From Elusimicrobiales bacterium (lineage in GTDB: Bacteria; Elusimicrobiota; Elusimicrobia; Elusimicrobiales; UBA9959): DNA of 64,000 bases. Below are positions 48,075 to 56,900 of this stretch, piece by piece (the stretch's first letter is position 1; every line of letters starts with the position of its first letter). The DNA lies in assembly GCA_028713125.1 (NCBI GenBank), contig JAQTOU010000001.1, forward strand, positions 142,273-206,272, in the 5' to 3' direction. The notes beneath the pieces were generated by a model. It was not told where the DNA came from. It saw only the letters and a program-made list of their open reading frames with translations, and searched no databases. A program made the translations under genes and the position numbers.

Positions 48075-49070
48075 CTAGACCCTGCCGGCCGAACCCAGGA
48101 CGGTCTGGTTCTTGTCCATGTACATCTTGATCAGTTCTTCGCGGGCGGGGCCCAGGTACTTGCGCGGGTCGAATTCGCCGGGCTTTTCCGCGAACACCTT
48201 GCGGATGACGGCCGTCATCACCAGGCGCCCGTCGGAGTCGATGTTGATCTTACAGACGGCGGACTTCGCGGCCTTGCGCAGCTGGTCCGCGCTCACCCCG
48301 ACGGCGTTCTCCATCTTGCCGCCGTACTTATTGATCATGTCGATGTAGCTGGTCAGCACCGAGGAAGCCCCGTGCAGGACGATGGGGAAGCCGGGGATCC
48401 GGCGCTCGCATTCCGCCAGTATGTCGAAGCGTAGCGGGGGCGCGCTCTCGCCGGGCTTTACCTTGAACTTAAAGGCGCCGTGGCTGGTTCCGATGGAGAT
48501 GGCCAGCGAGTCCACGCCTGTGCGCTTTACGAAGTCCTCCACCTGCGCGGGGTCGGTATAGTTGGAATGCTCGTGGGAGACCTCGTCCTCGATTCCGGCC
48601 AGCACGCCGAGCTCGCCTTCCACGGTCACATCGAACTGGTGCGCGTATTCTACGACCTGCTTGGTGAGCTTTATGTTCTCCTCGTAAGGCAGGTGCGAGG
48701 CGTCTATCATCACGGAGGAGAAGCCGTTCTCGATGCAGGACTTGCACAGCTCGAAAGAATCGCCGTGGTCCAGGTGCAGAGCCACGGGCACGGGCCCCTC
48801 CTTCATTTCTTTTATCATTTCCATCGCGCCCATGGCCATCCAGCGCAGCAGGGTGGCGTTGGCGTAGTCGCGCGCGCCCTTGGAGAGCTGGAGTATCACC
48901 GGCGAGCGGGACCGCACGCAGGCGGTCAGGATGGCCTGGAGCTGCTCCATATTATTGAAATTATAGGCCGGCACGGCGTAGCCGTCCTTCATCGCGTTCT
49001 TGAACATCTCGCGCGTATTGACGAAGCCGAGTTCTTTGAAAGTTACTGTTTTTGTGGCGGTGGTTGTCAT
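48075..49070 (-). CDS. fba: Class II fructose-1,6-bisphosphate aldolase
   Basis: A 331-residue zinc aldolase of glycolysis and gluconeogenesis that interconverts fructose-1,6-bisphosphate with DHAP and glyceraldehyde-3-phosphate. Motifs are YAVPAYNFNNMEQLQAIL at the N-terminus, the catalytic Asp and zinc His in ALHLDHGDS, SVMIDASHLPYEENI, the zinc ligands in EHSNYTDP and SIGTSHGAFKF, and the phosphate-binding FPIVLHGASS. Sequence details (GTSHGAFKFK, LRFDILAECERRIPG) fit the class IIB lineage. It has GGGAGGA as ribosome site and a good promoter. It is divergent from the transketolase-like gene, with 121 bp shared between them. Confidence 0.95.
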   Translation of the reverse strand: MTTTATKTVTFKELGFVNTREMFKNAMKDGYAVPAYNFNNMEQLQAILTACVRSRSPVILQLSKGARDYANATLLRWMAMGAMEMIKEMKEGPVPVALHLDHGDSFELCKSCIENGFSSVMIDASHLPYEENIKLTKQVVEYAHQFDVTVEGELGVLAGIEDEVSHEHSNYTDPAQVEDFVKRTGVDSLAISIGTSHGAFKFKVKPGESAPPLRFDILAECERRIPGFPIVLHGASSVLTSYIDMINKYGGKMENAVGVSADQLRKAAKSAVCKINIDSDGRLVMTAVIRKVFAEKPGEFDPRKYLGPAREELIKMYMDKNQTVLGSAGRV

Positions 49071-49097
49071 TGTATCCTCCCGTTAGCTGTCCTTTTC

Positions 49098-49126
49098 ATT
49101 ATATTAATTAATGGCGACAATACAAA
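49098..49126 (-). promoter_or_regulatory. Promoter of fba
   Basis: On the minus strand TTTGTA (49126-49121), 17 bp, TATAAT (49103-49098). Predicted start near 49091, about 21 bases before the ATG. Confidence 0.55.
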
Positions 49127-49191
49127 CTTACTATCTCATTGGGTAATTTGCTAAAATATTATATTCCGTTCGTTATTACGCGCGGAACAGA

Positions 49192-51564
49192 ATGAACGCA
49201 ACAATTAATTTCAACACTGTTAAGCCCTCCAAATTCACGCTCAGCCAGCGGCGCGCTTCCTACTACGACGTTTCAGACATCATAATGGCCTCCCGGTTCA
49301 AGGTGGAAGACGCCGAAGTCAAGGCGCTGGAAGATATAGACCTCATTTACCGCGCGCTCTGCGCCGTCCTCTACAACTTCGCCCCTCTTTCCGGCCACCC
49401 GGGAGGCAGCGTCTCCTCGGGCCGCATAGCCCAGGCCCTGCTTTTCTCAACGATGGACTATGATTTTAGCGATCCCCAAAGGAAAGAGGCCGATATAATT
49501 TCCTATGCCGCCGGCCACAAAGCGCTGGGCCTGTACGCCCTCTGGGCGCTGCGCAACGAGCTCCTGCGCTCGGCCGGCGCCGACCTGCCGGAAGAGAAGT
49601 ACCAGCTGCGCCTTGAAGACCTGCTCGGCTTCCGCCACAACGCCGTCACGGGAACGCCGCTTTTCAGGAAGTTCGGCTCAAAGGCCCTGGACGGTCATCC
49701 GACCCCGTTCACCCCCTTCCTTAAACTGGCTACAGGGGCTTCAGGCGTAGGCGTAGGAGCCACAGCGGGACTGGCGCTCGCGGCCGCGGATGTTTACGGA
49801 GCGAACTGCCCGCGCGTCCATATGATAGAAGGCGAAGGCGGTCTTACCCCCGGCCGAGTCTCCGAGGCGCTCGCGGCCGCCGCGACGGCGCAGCTTTCCA
49901 ATTTGGTCATGCATGTCGACTGGAACCAGTCCTCCATAGATTCCAATAATGTCTGCTCCGAGAAGTCCAGGCCCGGCGATTACGTGCAGTGGAACCCCGG
50001 CGAACTGGCCTATCTGAACGACTGGAACGTTATCCACGTGGCCAACGGGCACGACTTCTTCCAGATCCTCAGCGCCCAGCAATTCGCGCGCGGCATTAAT
50101 TCGCAGCCTACGGCCATAATCTACCGGACGGTCAAGGGCTGGAAGTACGGGATAGAGGGCAGCCCCTCCCATGGCGCCGGCCACGCCTTCGCCTCCGACG
50201 GTTATTACGCCACTCTGAACGATTTCGAGGCCCGCTTCGGGGTCAAGGTCCCGCGCTACTGCGCGGCGAAGCCGTCGCCCGAGGCCGTCGAAGCCTGCTT
50301 CTACGAAACTCTTCTGGCGGTCCGCAAAGCCGTAGAAAACGCCCCCTCTACGGCCGCTTTCGCGCTGCAAAAGATAAACGAAGCGGCATCCAGGCTTTCA
50401 GCCGCGGGCAGGAACCCTCTCGAAAAAGCCCCCTCTCCAGAAAAAGCCTATGAGCTGGACCCGGCGGAAGTTCCTGCCGCTCTTATCCTAGAGCCGGGCA
50501 AGCAAGCGACCTTGCGCGAAACTTTAGCCGAAGTGCTCAACCACGCGGGCCGCGTTACCGGAGGGGCCGTCATGGCCGCCTCCGCGGACCTTTACGGCTC
50601 CACCAGCGTAAGGCTGGCAGGCAGGGGCTTCGGTGAAGGCTTTTTCAACGCCGTTACGAACCCTGGCGCGCGGCTCGTTTCCGCCGGCGGCATCTGCGAG
50701 GACGGGATGGGCGCTTTAATGTCCGGCCTTTCCTCTTTCGGGTCCCACATAGGGGTGACGTCCTCGTACGCGGCTTTCATCGCCCCGCTCGAGCATATTT
50801 CCGCGCGCATGCACGCTATAGGCCAGCAGGGCCGCCGCGACCTTGACGGGAAGCCCTTCGACACTTTCATAATGATAAACGCCCACTCCGGGCTGAAAAC
50901 CGGAGAGGACGGCCCGACCCACGCGGACCCGCAGGCGCTGCAGCTGCTCGAGGGGAATTTCCCGAGGGGCTCCATGATAACGCTGACCCCCTGGGAACCG
51001 CAGGAGATCTGGCCGCTTATGGCCGCGGCGCTTAACGCCCGCCCGGCGGTCATCGCGCCTTTCGTCACCCGCCCCGCCGAAAAAATACTCGACAGGGAAG
51101 CGGCCGGCCTTCCCCCGGCCGCTAAAGCCGTCAAGGGCCTGTATCCCCTGCTCAAGGCCGGCCGCGGCCAGCGCCACGGCACGATAGTTCTCCAGGGCAA
51201 CGGCGTCACCACCATCTTCGTGAACGAAGTTCTGCCGGAGCTGAAAAAACTGGCCCTCAACCTTAATATTTTCTATGTTGCCAGCAGGGAGCTTTTCGAC
51301 CTGCTGGGCGACGCCGAGAAGGAAAAGATCTACCCCGCGCGTCTCGCCGGCGAAGCGATGGGAATAACCGATTTCACCGCGCCCACCATGCATTACTGGG
51401 TCAGCTCGGCGGAGGGCAGGGCCCGCACGCTCCACCCTTTCCGGAACGGGCGCTATCCCGGCTCGGGCAGGTCGGCGGACGTGATGAAAGAAGCCGGTCT
51501 TGACGGGCCGGCGCAGCTGGAGGCGGTCAAAAAGTACGCGGAGTTCACAGCTTTACAAAAATAA
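49192..51564 (+). CDS. Transketolase-family ThDP enzyme of uncertain specificity
   Basis: A 790-residue ThDP enzyme, longer than typical transketolase (about 660). The N-terminal ThDP half has APLSGHPGGSVSSGRIAQALLF, AAGHKALGLYAL and a Mg/ThDP region that reads EGEGGLTPGRVSEA ... MHVDWNQSSID in place of the common GDG...N form. The pyrimidine half has the transketolase-type GEDGPTH and SSYAAFIAPLEHISARMHAI. The C-terminal third contains GTIVLQGNGVTTIFVNEVLPEL. The combination could be a transketolase or an E1-like 2-oxoacid enzyme; the divergent PP domain prevents a firm choice. It begins divergently from fba, consistent with sugar-phosphate metabolism. There is no strong Shine-Dalgarno (GGAA only). 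Confidence 0.78.
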   Translation: MNATINFNTVKPSKFTLSQRRASYYDVSDIIMASRFKVEDAEVKALEDIDLIYRALCAVLYNFAPLSGHPGGSVSSGRIAQALLFSTMDYDFSDPQRKEADIISYAAGHKALGLYALWALRNELLRSAGADLPEEKYQLRLEDLLGFRHNAVTGTPLFRKFGSKALDGHPTPFTPFLKLATGASGVGVGATAGLALAAADVYGANCPRVHMIEGEGGLTPGRVSEALAAAATAQLSNLVMHVDWNQSSIDSNNVCSEKSRPGDYVQWNPGELAYLNDWNVIHVANGHDFFQILSAQQFARGINSQPTAIIYRTVKGWKYGIEGSPSHGAGHAFASDGYYATLNDFEARFGVKVPRYCAAKPSPEAVEACFYETLLAVRKAVENAPSTAAFALQKINEAASRLSAAGRNPLEKAPSPEKAYELDPAEVPAALILEPGKQATLRETLAEVLNHAGRVTGGAVMAASADLYGSTSVRLAGRGFGEGFFNAVTNPGARLVSAGGICEDGMGALMSGLSSFGSHIGVTSSYAAFIAPLEHISARMHAIGQQGRRDLDGKPFDTFIMINAHSGLKTGEDGPTHADPQALQLLEGNFPRGSMITLTPWEPQEIWPLMAAALNARPAVIAPFVTRPAEKILDREAAGLPPAAKAVKGLYPLLKAGRGQRHGTIVLQGNGVTTIFVNEVLPELKKLALNLNIFYVASRELFDLLGDAEKEKIYPARLAGEAMGITDFTAPTMHYWVSSAEGRARTLHPFRNGRYPGSGRSADVMKEAGLDGPAQLEAVKKYAEFTALQK

Positions 51565-51584
51565 ACGGGGTCAACGGAGGGAAC

Positions 51585-52034
51585 ATGCAAACTCAGGAAA
51601 AGCCTTATCTTACCGGCAGGACGTTCTTGTTCAGTATTTACAAGGGCGAGGACCTGCTGCAGGCGATACAGTATTTCTGCCACCACCACCAGGTGCGGTG
51701 CGGAATGATAAGCGCGATCGGCGCGGTGGAGAAGGCCGTTTTCACGGTCTACGATCAGAAGGCCAAAAAATACCACAAGATAACTATCGAGAAGGAACTC
51801 GAGATCCTTTCTCTTACCGGCAATGTCAGCCTTTTCGACGACAAGCCGATGGTGCACGCCCACGGGATGTTCGCCGACTCGGAGGGCAAGGCCTTCGGAG
51901 GTCATCTGGTGGCCGGAAGCCGGGTCTTCAGCTGCGAGGTTTACATCCAGGAGCTGACCGGGGACATCAAGGTGCGCAAGCTTGAAAAAGCGACGCAGCT
52001 CCCGCTCTGGGCCAACCCGGTCTGCCTGAAATGA
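51585..52034 (+). CDS. PPC (DUF296) domain protein
   Basis: A 149-residue single-domain protein of the PPC/DUF296 family. Signature segments are TFLFSIYKGEDLLQAIQYFCHHHQVRCGMISAIGAV, LTGNVSLFDDKPMVHAHGMFAD and FGGHLVAGSRVFSCEVYIQEL. The His residues (VHAH, GGHL) are the family's metal-binding set. PPC proteins form trimers; in plants they are fused to AT-hooks, while bacterial stand-alone forms have no settled function. It lies 20 bases after the transketolase-like gene (GGAGG before the ATG) and overlaps era by ATGA. Confidence 0.9.
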   Translation: MQTQEKPYLTGRTFLFSIYKGEDLLQAIQYFCHHHQVRCGMISAIGAVEKAVFTVYDQKAKKYHKITIEKELEILSLTGNVSLFDDKPMVHAHGMFADSEGKAFGGHLVAGSRVFSCEVYIQELTGDIKVRKLEKATQLPLWANPVCLK

Positions 52035-52945
52035 CGGCTGAACTGCCGGCGGGTTTCAGGTCGGGCTTCGTTCCTATTACGGGCCTTCCCAACGCCGGCA
52101 AGTCCACGCTGATGAACTCGCTCTGCGGCACGCGGCTGTCGATCATCTCGGACAAGCCGCAGACTACCAGGAACAACATCCTGGGCATACTCAATACCCC
52201 GGACTTCCAGGCGGTTTTCGTGGATACCCCGGGCTTCCTGCGCGGGCGCAACATGTTCGAGCGCAGCATGGTCAACGCGATCAAGCGGGCGGCCGCGGAG
52301 GAAGGCGACCTGTGCATACTTATCGCGGAGCCCGGCCTGCCGCCGGACGACAAGATCGCGCTCTTCGAACCGCTCAAGCAGGTCCGCTGCCCCCTTTACC
52401 TGGCTATAAACAAGCTGGATAAAGAAAAGACGGACGTCCGGGTAAAAGCCGCCGAGGAGTTTTACGGAAAGCTGCTCCCGATCAAGCAGGTCTTCCATAT
52501 TTCCGCTCTTACCGGCGGCGGGCTGAAAGAGCTGCGCGCGGCCATCAAAGCCGCCCTGCCGGAGCATCCCCCCTACTATCCCCAGGACCAGCTGACCGAC
52601 CGCTGGGAGAAATTCTACGCGGCGGAAATAATCCGCGAGCAGATCTTCAAGATCTACAGCCAGGAGATCCCCTACGCTTCCGCGGTGGAGATAGAGGTTT
52701 TCAGGGAGACCCCCGGCGAGAACGACGAGATACTGGCGAAGATTCACATCGCGCGGGAAAGCCAGAAATCCATAATCATAGGCAAGGGCGGCAATATGAT
52801 AAAGATATTGCGCGAAGCCTCGGCTAAAGCCCTGGCGGCTTTTCTCCGGCGCCCCGTAGAGCTGCACCTTACCGTCAAGGTAAGCCCCGGCTGGCAGGAC
52901 AATCCCGCTTTCCTCAAGGAAATCGGCTTTTATGAAAAGAAGTGA
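52031..52945 (+). CDS. era: GTPase Era
   Basis: A 304-residue ribosome-assembly GTPase that binds the 3' end of 16S rRNA. G motifs are G1 GLPNAGKSTL (usually GRPNVGKST), G2 region KPQTTRN, G3 DTPG, G4 NKLDK and G5 SAL. The C-terminal KH domain follows at about 205-300 (IAEIHIARESQKSIIIGKGG-type GxxG loop at IGKGGNMIKILREAS). Length and order are normal. It overlaps both neighbours (ATGA with the PPC gene and 14 bases with the next), so the three are translationally linked. Confidence 0.95.
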   Translation: MTAELPAGFRSGFVPITGLPNAGKSTLMNSLCGTRLSIISDKPQTTRNNILGILNTPDFQAVFVDTPGFLRGRNMFERSMVNAIKRAAAEEGDLCILIAEPGLPPDDKIALFEPLKQVRCPLYLAINKLDKEKTDVRVKAAEEFYGKLLPIKQVFHISALTGGGLKELRAAIKAALPEHPPYYPQDQLTDRWEKFYAAEIIREQIFKIYSQEIPYASAVEIEVFRETPGENDEILAKIHIARESQKSIIIGKGGNMIKILREASAKALAAFLRRPVELHLTVKVSPGWQDNPAFLKEIGFYEKK

Positions 52946-53402
52946 GGAGGCGGCCCTTCTTTACTCTCTGGCCGCCTATTTAGGCGCCTCCATGCTGGCG
53001 ACCGTGCTCCTTCTCCTCGGCGCGCTCGCGGTCATGAAGGCTTTTTTCGCTTCCGCCGGGTTCCTCTTCGGCCCCCGGGGAATTTACTGGCTTAAACCCC
53101 TGCTTCAGGATTCCATCGGCTTCGCCGCGGCCGCCTCCGGCACGGCGCTGGCCCAGTACTACCTGGCGGGCCTGTTCCGCTTTTCCGGCATAGACAGGTC
53201 CGAGCTGGCCGTCATTGTCTCTTTCACTGCCCTCTTCTGCGGCCTGCTCTTCTGGCGCGGCGCTCTCCTTTCCAGCCTCGGAGCCTACGGCTTTTCCGGG
53301 CTGCCCGTCACGCTTGCCGCGCTCCTCGGCGGCCTGGAGGCGGTATTCCAGGAGCCGGGAAAAATCTCCCGGCCCAGGTGGCTCTCCTTATTTTTCGGTT
53401 AG
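52932..53402 (+). CDS. Hypothetical integral membrane protein
   Basis: A 156-residue protein with about four hydrophobic segments (residues about 10-38, 60-82, 93-110 and 118-138) and a polar C-terminus. It overlaps the end of era by 14 bases, and the downstream gene converges two bases after its stop. No family recognised. Placement in the era operon and the membrane pattern support it as real. GGAGGCGG-like purines lie within the coding overlap. Confidence 0.72.
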   Translation: MKRSEEAALLYSLAAYLGASMLATVLLLLGALAVMKAFFASAGFLFGPRGIYWLKPLLQDSIGFAAAASGTALAQYYLAGLFRFSGIDRSELAVIVSFTALFCGLLFWRGALLSSLGAYGFSGLPVTLAALLGGLEAVFQEPGKISRPRWLSLFFG

Positions 53403-53403
53403 T

Positions 53404-54429
53404 TCAGGTCCAGACGCCGGGGATCTTACGGCCGCAGGGGCAGCCCCCCGTCTTTCCAAGCAGGTTCTTCTTTACGGTAAACCCTTCCCTTTCTATCACC
53501 GAAAGGCCGCAGGCCGGGCATAAAGTGTCCTGCCCGGCGGCCCCATGGATGTTCCCCGTGTACACGTAGCGCATTCCGGCGGCGCGCGCGACGTCCCGCG
53601 CGGGGTAAAGAGTGTCCTGCGAAGTGGGCGGGGTTCCGGTCCTGAGGTGGTCGGGGTGGAAGGCTGTGAGGTGCCAGGGTATATCCTTGGACAGCCCGGC
53701 CAGGAATTTAGCCATCGCCCCTATCTCCTCTTCAGAGTCGTTGAAGCCGGGAATGACCAGCGTTACGACTTCCACATAGAAGCCGGCGGCCAGTATCATC
53801 TTCAGCCCTTCCAGGACCTTGGACAGTTCCGCGCCGCAGACCTTGCGGTAATTCTCCTCGTTGAAGCATTTGAGGTCCACCTTCCAGAAGTCGAGAACGG
53901 GCCTGAGGAAAGCCACCGTCTCCTTCGTGGCATAGCCGTTGGAGACGAAAGCCGTGCGCAGCTTCTTCTCCTTGGCGGCGGAGAAGACCGCGGCGGACCA
54001 TTCCGCGGTTATCAGCGGCTCGTTATAGGTGGAAACTACGACTTTGGCGCCGGTTTCCACGGCCGCGGCGGCCAGCTCTTCCGGTGTGGTTCTAAACGGA
54101 CTGAGTCCCGCGGCGGCTTTGATATCGGCCATCTGCCAGTTCTGGCAGAAATCGCAGCGGAAGTTGCAGCCGAACATCCCGAAAGAGAGCGTGCGCGCGC
54201 CCGGCAGGACATGGAAGAAAGGTTTTTTCTCTATAGGGTCGGGGGAGGCGCTGGAAACGTAGCCCCAGGGGGCCTTAAGCGTCCCTTCGTCGTTAAAGCG
54301 GACGCCGCAGCGGCCCGCTCCCCCCGGCGCCGTAACGCAGTAATGCGCGCAGGCCAGGCAGCGCACCTTGCCGCCGCCCAGTTCAGCGGAGAGGGCGGCT
54401 TCGCGGGCAAGCTCGGGAAGGAAGGGCAT
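53404..54429 (-). CDS. amrS: AmmeMemoRadiSam-system radical SAM enzyme
   Basis: A 341-residue radical SAM protein. The [4Fe-4S]/SAM motif is CNFRCDFCQNWQ (about residues 89-100). It is preceded by the family's Cys-rich head (CLACAHYCVTAPGGAGRCGVRFN) and followed by VVSTYNEPLITAEW, FVSNGYAT, VDLKCFNEENYRKVCGA and the proline-rich HPDHLRTGTPPT. A C-terminal zinc-ribbon-like tail has CPACG and CPCGRK. AmrS is usually encoded with AmmeMemoRadiSam proteins (AMMECR1 and Memo homologues), which are not in this window. The chemistry is unknown. It ends one base before the lipid-kinase start on the same strand. Confidence 0.92.
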   Translation of the reverse strand: MPFLPELAREAALSAELGGGKVRCLACAHYCVTAPGGAGRCGVRFNDEGTLKAPWGYVSSASPDPIEKKPFFHVLPGARTLSFGMFGCNFRCDFCQNWQMADIKAAAGLSPFRTTPEELAAAAVETGAKVVVSTYNEPLITAEWSAAVFSAAKEKKLRTAFVSNGYATKETVAFLRPVLDFWKVDLKCFNEENYRKVCGAELSKVLEGLKMILAAGFYVEVVTLVIPGFNDSEEEIGAMAKFLAGLSKDIPWHLTAFHPDHLRTGTPPTSQDTLYPARDVARAAGMRYVYTGNIHGAAGQDTLCPACGLSVIEREGFTVKKNLLGKTGGCPCGRKIPGVWT

Positions 54430-54430
54430 A

Positions 54431-55327
54431 TTATCTCTCCTGCAGGCTCTGTTTCGGGGCGATAACTTTCAGGCTCGCCGGGAGGGCGCTGAACTTCAGC
54501 TTCCCGTCCTCGGAAAAAAAATCCTCGCCGTCGAGATGGTACCAGGCGCCGCCGCCGCAGTCCAGCTCTATGACCTTGGCCTGGAAGGAGGAATAGATGT
54601 CGGAATGCTTGTGCAGCGTCCCTTTAAAAAGGGCTGGCACCGCCGTCAGGAGGCGCAGGAAAGAAGCCTTGCGCACCGAAACCAGGTCCAGCAGGCCGTC
54701 GTCGATGTAGGCGCCGGGCGCCATCCGGGCGCCGCCCCCGTACTGAACGCCGTTGAGCACGGCGTTCACCAGCCCGAGCAGTTCTACGCGGCGCCCGTCT
54801 ACCAGGGCGGCTACCTTTGAGGGCTTGAAAGCGAGAATGCGCCGGGCCGCGTGCCAGACGTAGGGCAGTATGCCGCGGCGGCTGCTCAGCGAATTGAAAT
54901 CGTGGGCCACCTCGGCGTCCAGCCCGACTCCGGACGCGCAGAAGAAGGGGCGCGAGTTCACCAGCCCGCAATCTATCAGGCGCGGGCCCCATTTAACCAG
55001 CCCGGCGAGCGCGGCGTCGAAATCGAGCGGGATATAAAGGTTGCGCGCCAGGCCGTTACCGGAGCCGCAGGGCAGAATGCCGAGGGCGGCTTCCTTCCCT
55101 ATGAGGGGGATGGCCGTTTCGCGGATGGTTCCGTCCCCGCCGGCGGCGACGATCCTGGCGAAGCCGGCCATCTCGGCGCGGGCGGACAGCTCGGAGGCGT
55201 GTTCCCTGGCCTTCGTAAATTCTATTTCGTAGCGCAGCTTCCTGCCGGCGAAGAAACGCTGTATGCGCTCGCGGATATCGCCGTACTTGCGCCCGGCTTT
55301 AGGGTTTATGATGAAGAAATAGGACAT
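54431..55327 (-). CDS. Diacylglycerol/lipid kinase family protein (YegS/BmrU type)
   Basis: A 298-residue soluble lipid kinase. It opens FIINPKAGRK and carries the nucleotide-binding VAAGGDGTIRETA, the LGILPCGSGNGLARNL loop and the downstream GVGLDAEVAHDFN and Asp-rich DGEDFF motif near the C-terminus. It would phosphorylate diacylglycerol or a related lipid in phospholipid turnover. It is packed between AmrS (1 base) and the anchored protein 55331-56008 (3 bases), so the three probably share a transcript. Confidence 0.92.
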   Translation of the reverse strand: MSYFFIINPKAGRKYGDIRERIQRFFAGRKLRYEIEFTKAREHASELSARAEMAGFARIVAAGGDGTIRETAIPLIGKEAALGILPCGSGNGLARNLYIPLDFDAALAGLVKWGPRLIDCGLVNSRPFFCASGVGLDAEVAHDFNSLSSRRGILPYVWHAARRILAFKPSKVAALVDGRRVELLGLVNAVLNGVQYGGGARMAPGAYIDDGLLDLVSVRKASFLRLLTAVPALFKGTLHKHSDIYSSFQAKVIELDCGGGAWYHLDGEDFFSEDGKLKFSALPASLKVIAPKQSLQER

Positions 55328-55330
55328 TGC

Positions 55331-56008
55331 CTATTCTACCGCGGACAGGCCGGTGGCCCAGGCCGCCTTCCCCCCCGTAGGCGCTATCGCCCTGAGGGTA
55401 TTGCCCGCGGTGGCTTCGCCTTTAGTGGAGAGGAAGCGCACTTTGTAGACGTAGCCTATACGCAGGTCGGGCTTCTCTCCAAGGACCTCGTTATCCTCTA
55501 CATAAAGGTACTCCGTTCTTTTTTCAGGGCTGGTGTAAACCAGGTTTACGCGCCAACCGCGGGAAGACCTTTTGGCCGTTATCATCTGCAGGTCCATCTC
55601 CACCTCCCGGCCCTCGTAGTCAGCCGGGTTCCTGAAAAAATCATACGGCGCGCTCCTGGCCGGCGGGCGCTTGGCGGCACGGGCTTCGCCGGAAGAGGGC
55701 GTCGCCTCGATGACGAGCGCCTCCCGGGTTGAAAGAGGCGCCTCCTCGCTGGCCGTCTCCGCCGCGGCGCGCCTGGAGGAGGGGCCGGCTTCGGCTTCCG
55801 GCACCGTATAAGGTTCGTCAGCAGGCTCCTCCGGCTCCGGCTGGACGGCGGGAGGCGCTTCCGCGGGAGCCGGGTCCGGGGCCTGGTAGATCGACCGGGC
55901 CGGCGAAGCCGGGGACGGGGAAAATTTCTCCTTCAGGATGAAGCCCAGCACGGTTCCTATCAGGAACAGGAGGAAGGTATTTATTACCCGCAGGCGGAAA
56001 AAATTCAT
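55331..56008 (-). CDS. Single-pass membrane protein with Pro/Glu/Ala-rich linker, unknown
   Basis: A 225-residue protein. An N-terminal membrane helix (residues about 7-26) is followed by a low-complexity Pro/Glu/Ala linker (about 30-120) and a folded C-terminal domain of about 100 residues (DFFRNPADYEGREVEMDLQMITAKRSSRGWRVNLVYTSPEKRTEYLYVEDNEVLG). That last part has the look of an OB-like or periplasmic beta domain. No family recognised. It is the first gene of the lipid-kinase/amrS unit. Confidence 0.65.
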   Translation of the reverse strand: MNFFRLRVINTFLLFLIGTVLGFILKEKFSPSPASPARSIYQAPDPAPAEAPPAVQPEPEEPADEPYTVPEAEAGPSSRRAAAETASEEAPLSTREALVIEATPSSGEARAAKRPPARSAPYDFFRNPADYEGREVEMDLQMITAKRSSRGWRVNLVYTSPEKRTEYLYVEDNEVLGEKPDLRIGYVYKVRFLSTKGEATAGNTLRAIAPTGGKAAWATGLSAVE

Positions 56009-56011
56009 AGC

Positions 56012-56040
56012 TTGATTTTATAATATTTACCGTATATTGT
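56012..56040 (+). promoter_or_regulatory. Candidate promoter of the FecR-domain gene
   Basis: TTGATT (56012-56017), 17 bp, TATTGT (56035-56040), in the AT-rich gap between divergent genes. Confidence 0.45.
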
Positions 56041-56079
56041 ATATTTATCTTGCATGAAGGAAGGGATCCAGGAGAACAG

Positions 56080-56814
56080 ATGAAAAATATATTGCTGTCC
56101 TTAGCGCTGCTTTGCTCGGCCCTCCCGGCCATGGCCGGGGAAACTGGCTGCATTTACGACCTTAAAGGGTCCATAGAAATACTGAAGAGCGGGCGGAAGG
56201 CCTGGGAGCCGGCCCTTAAGGGCCGCGCCGTCGCCGAAGGCGACAGTATAAAGACCGGCCCCGGAGCCTGGTGCGAGATACTTTTCAAGGAAGGAACCTT
56301 CGTCAAGATGGAGGAAAATTCCGAGGCCGCTGCGGAATCTTTAAAGACTTCGCCGGAGGGAAGGGAGTTCTCCTTCTCTTTCCTTAAGGGCAAAGCGCTC
56401 TGGATGGCGGCCAAGCTGAAAGGGAAGCTGCTCTCTAAATTCTCAGTGCGCACCCCTACGACCGTCTGCGCGGTGCGCGGCACCGACTTTTCCATCATAG
56501 TCTCGACCTCCGGAGGGACTACGGTGGGCCTCTTCGAGGGCAAAGTGGCGCTTACCGGCGGCGATGCGGAAAAGGAGCTCCTGGCCGGCGGCGAGGCCAC
56601 GGCTGACGCCGGCGGCCTGACGGTCCAGAGCAGGCTTTCGAAGCTGATGAAAAAAGAGGAGCTGCGCTATTCCAAAGTTAAGAACCGGGTGGAGAACCTC
56701 AGGAAAAGGCTGGAGGAGCGGGACGCTTTTATCGACGAATACATAAATCGCCAGCAGAAGAAGCTCTCTGATTTCGACGCGCGCAGGGAGGAAAAGCTGA
56801 AGAACAGGAAATAG
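56080..56814 (+). CDS. Secreted FecR-domain protein
   Basis: A 244-residue exported protein. ATG 56080 has AGGAGA 6 bases upstream and a signal peptide (KNILLSLALLCSALPAMA). The FecR domain covers about 25-180: GSIEILKSGRKAWEPALKGRAVAEGDSIKTG, FVKMEENSEA and FSVRTPTTVCAVRGTDFSI, the usual 'V.T..a..avRGT.F' core. The last 60 residues form a charged helix or coiled coil (KLMKKEELRYSKVKNRVENLRKRLEERDAFIDEYI). Unlike classical FecR it has no membrane anchor for sigma-factor control, so it is a secreted or periplasmic FecR-like protein that may bind sugar or peptidoglycan. Confidence 0.88.
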   Translation: MKNILLSLALLCSALPAMAGETGCIYDLKGSIEILKSGRKAWEPALKGRAVAEGDSIKTGPGAWCEILFKEGTFVKMEENSEAAAESLKTSPEGREFSFSFLKGKALWMAAKLKGKLLSKFSVRTPTTVCAVRGTDFSIIVSTSGGTTVGLFEGKVALTGGDAEKELLAGGEATADAGGLTVQSRLSKLMKKEELRYSKVKNRVENLRKRLEERDAFIDEYINRQQKKLSDFDARREEKLKNRK

Positions 56815-56842
56815 CGGACGGCGCATAGAGCCGCCGCGAAGC

Positions 56843-56884
56843 ATAAAGAAGAAAGCCCGGGGAATCCCGGGCTTTCTTCTTTAT
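56843..56884. terminator. Bidirectional intrinsic terminator
   Basis: A perfect 19-bp inverted repeat (ATAAAGAAGAAAGCCCGGG, loop GAAT, complement) lies between the convergent FecR and lipoprotein genes. A T-rich tail reads out on both strands. Confidence 0.95.
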
Positions 56885-56900
56885 CCGGAACTTGCCGCCT

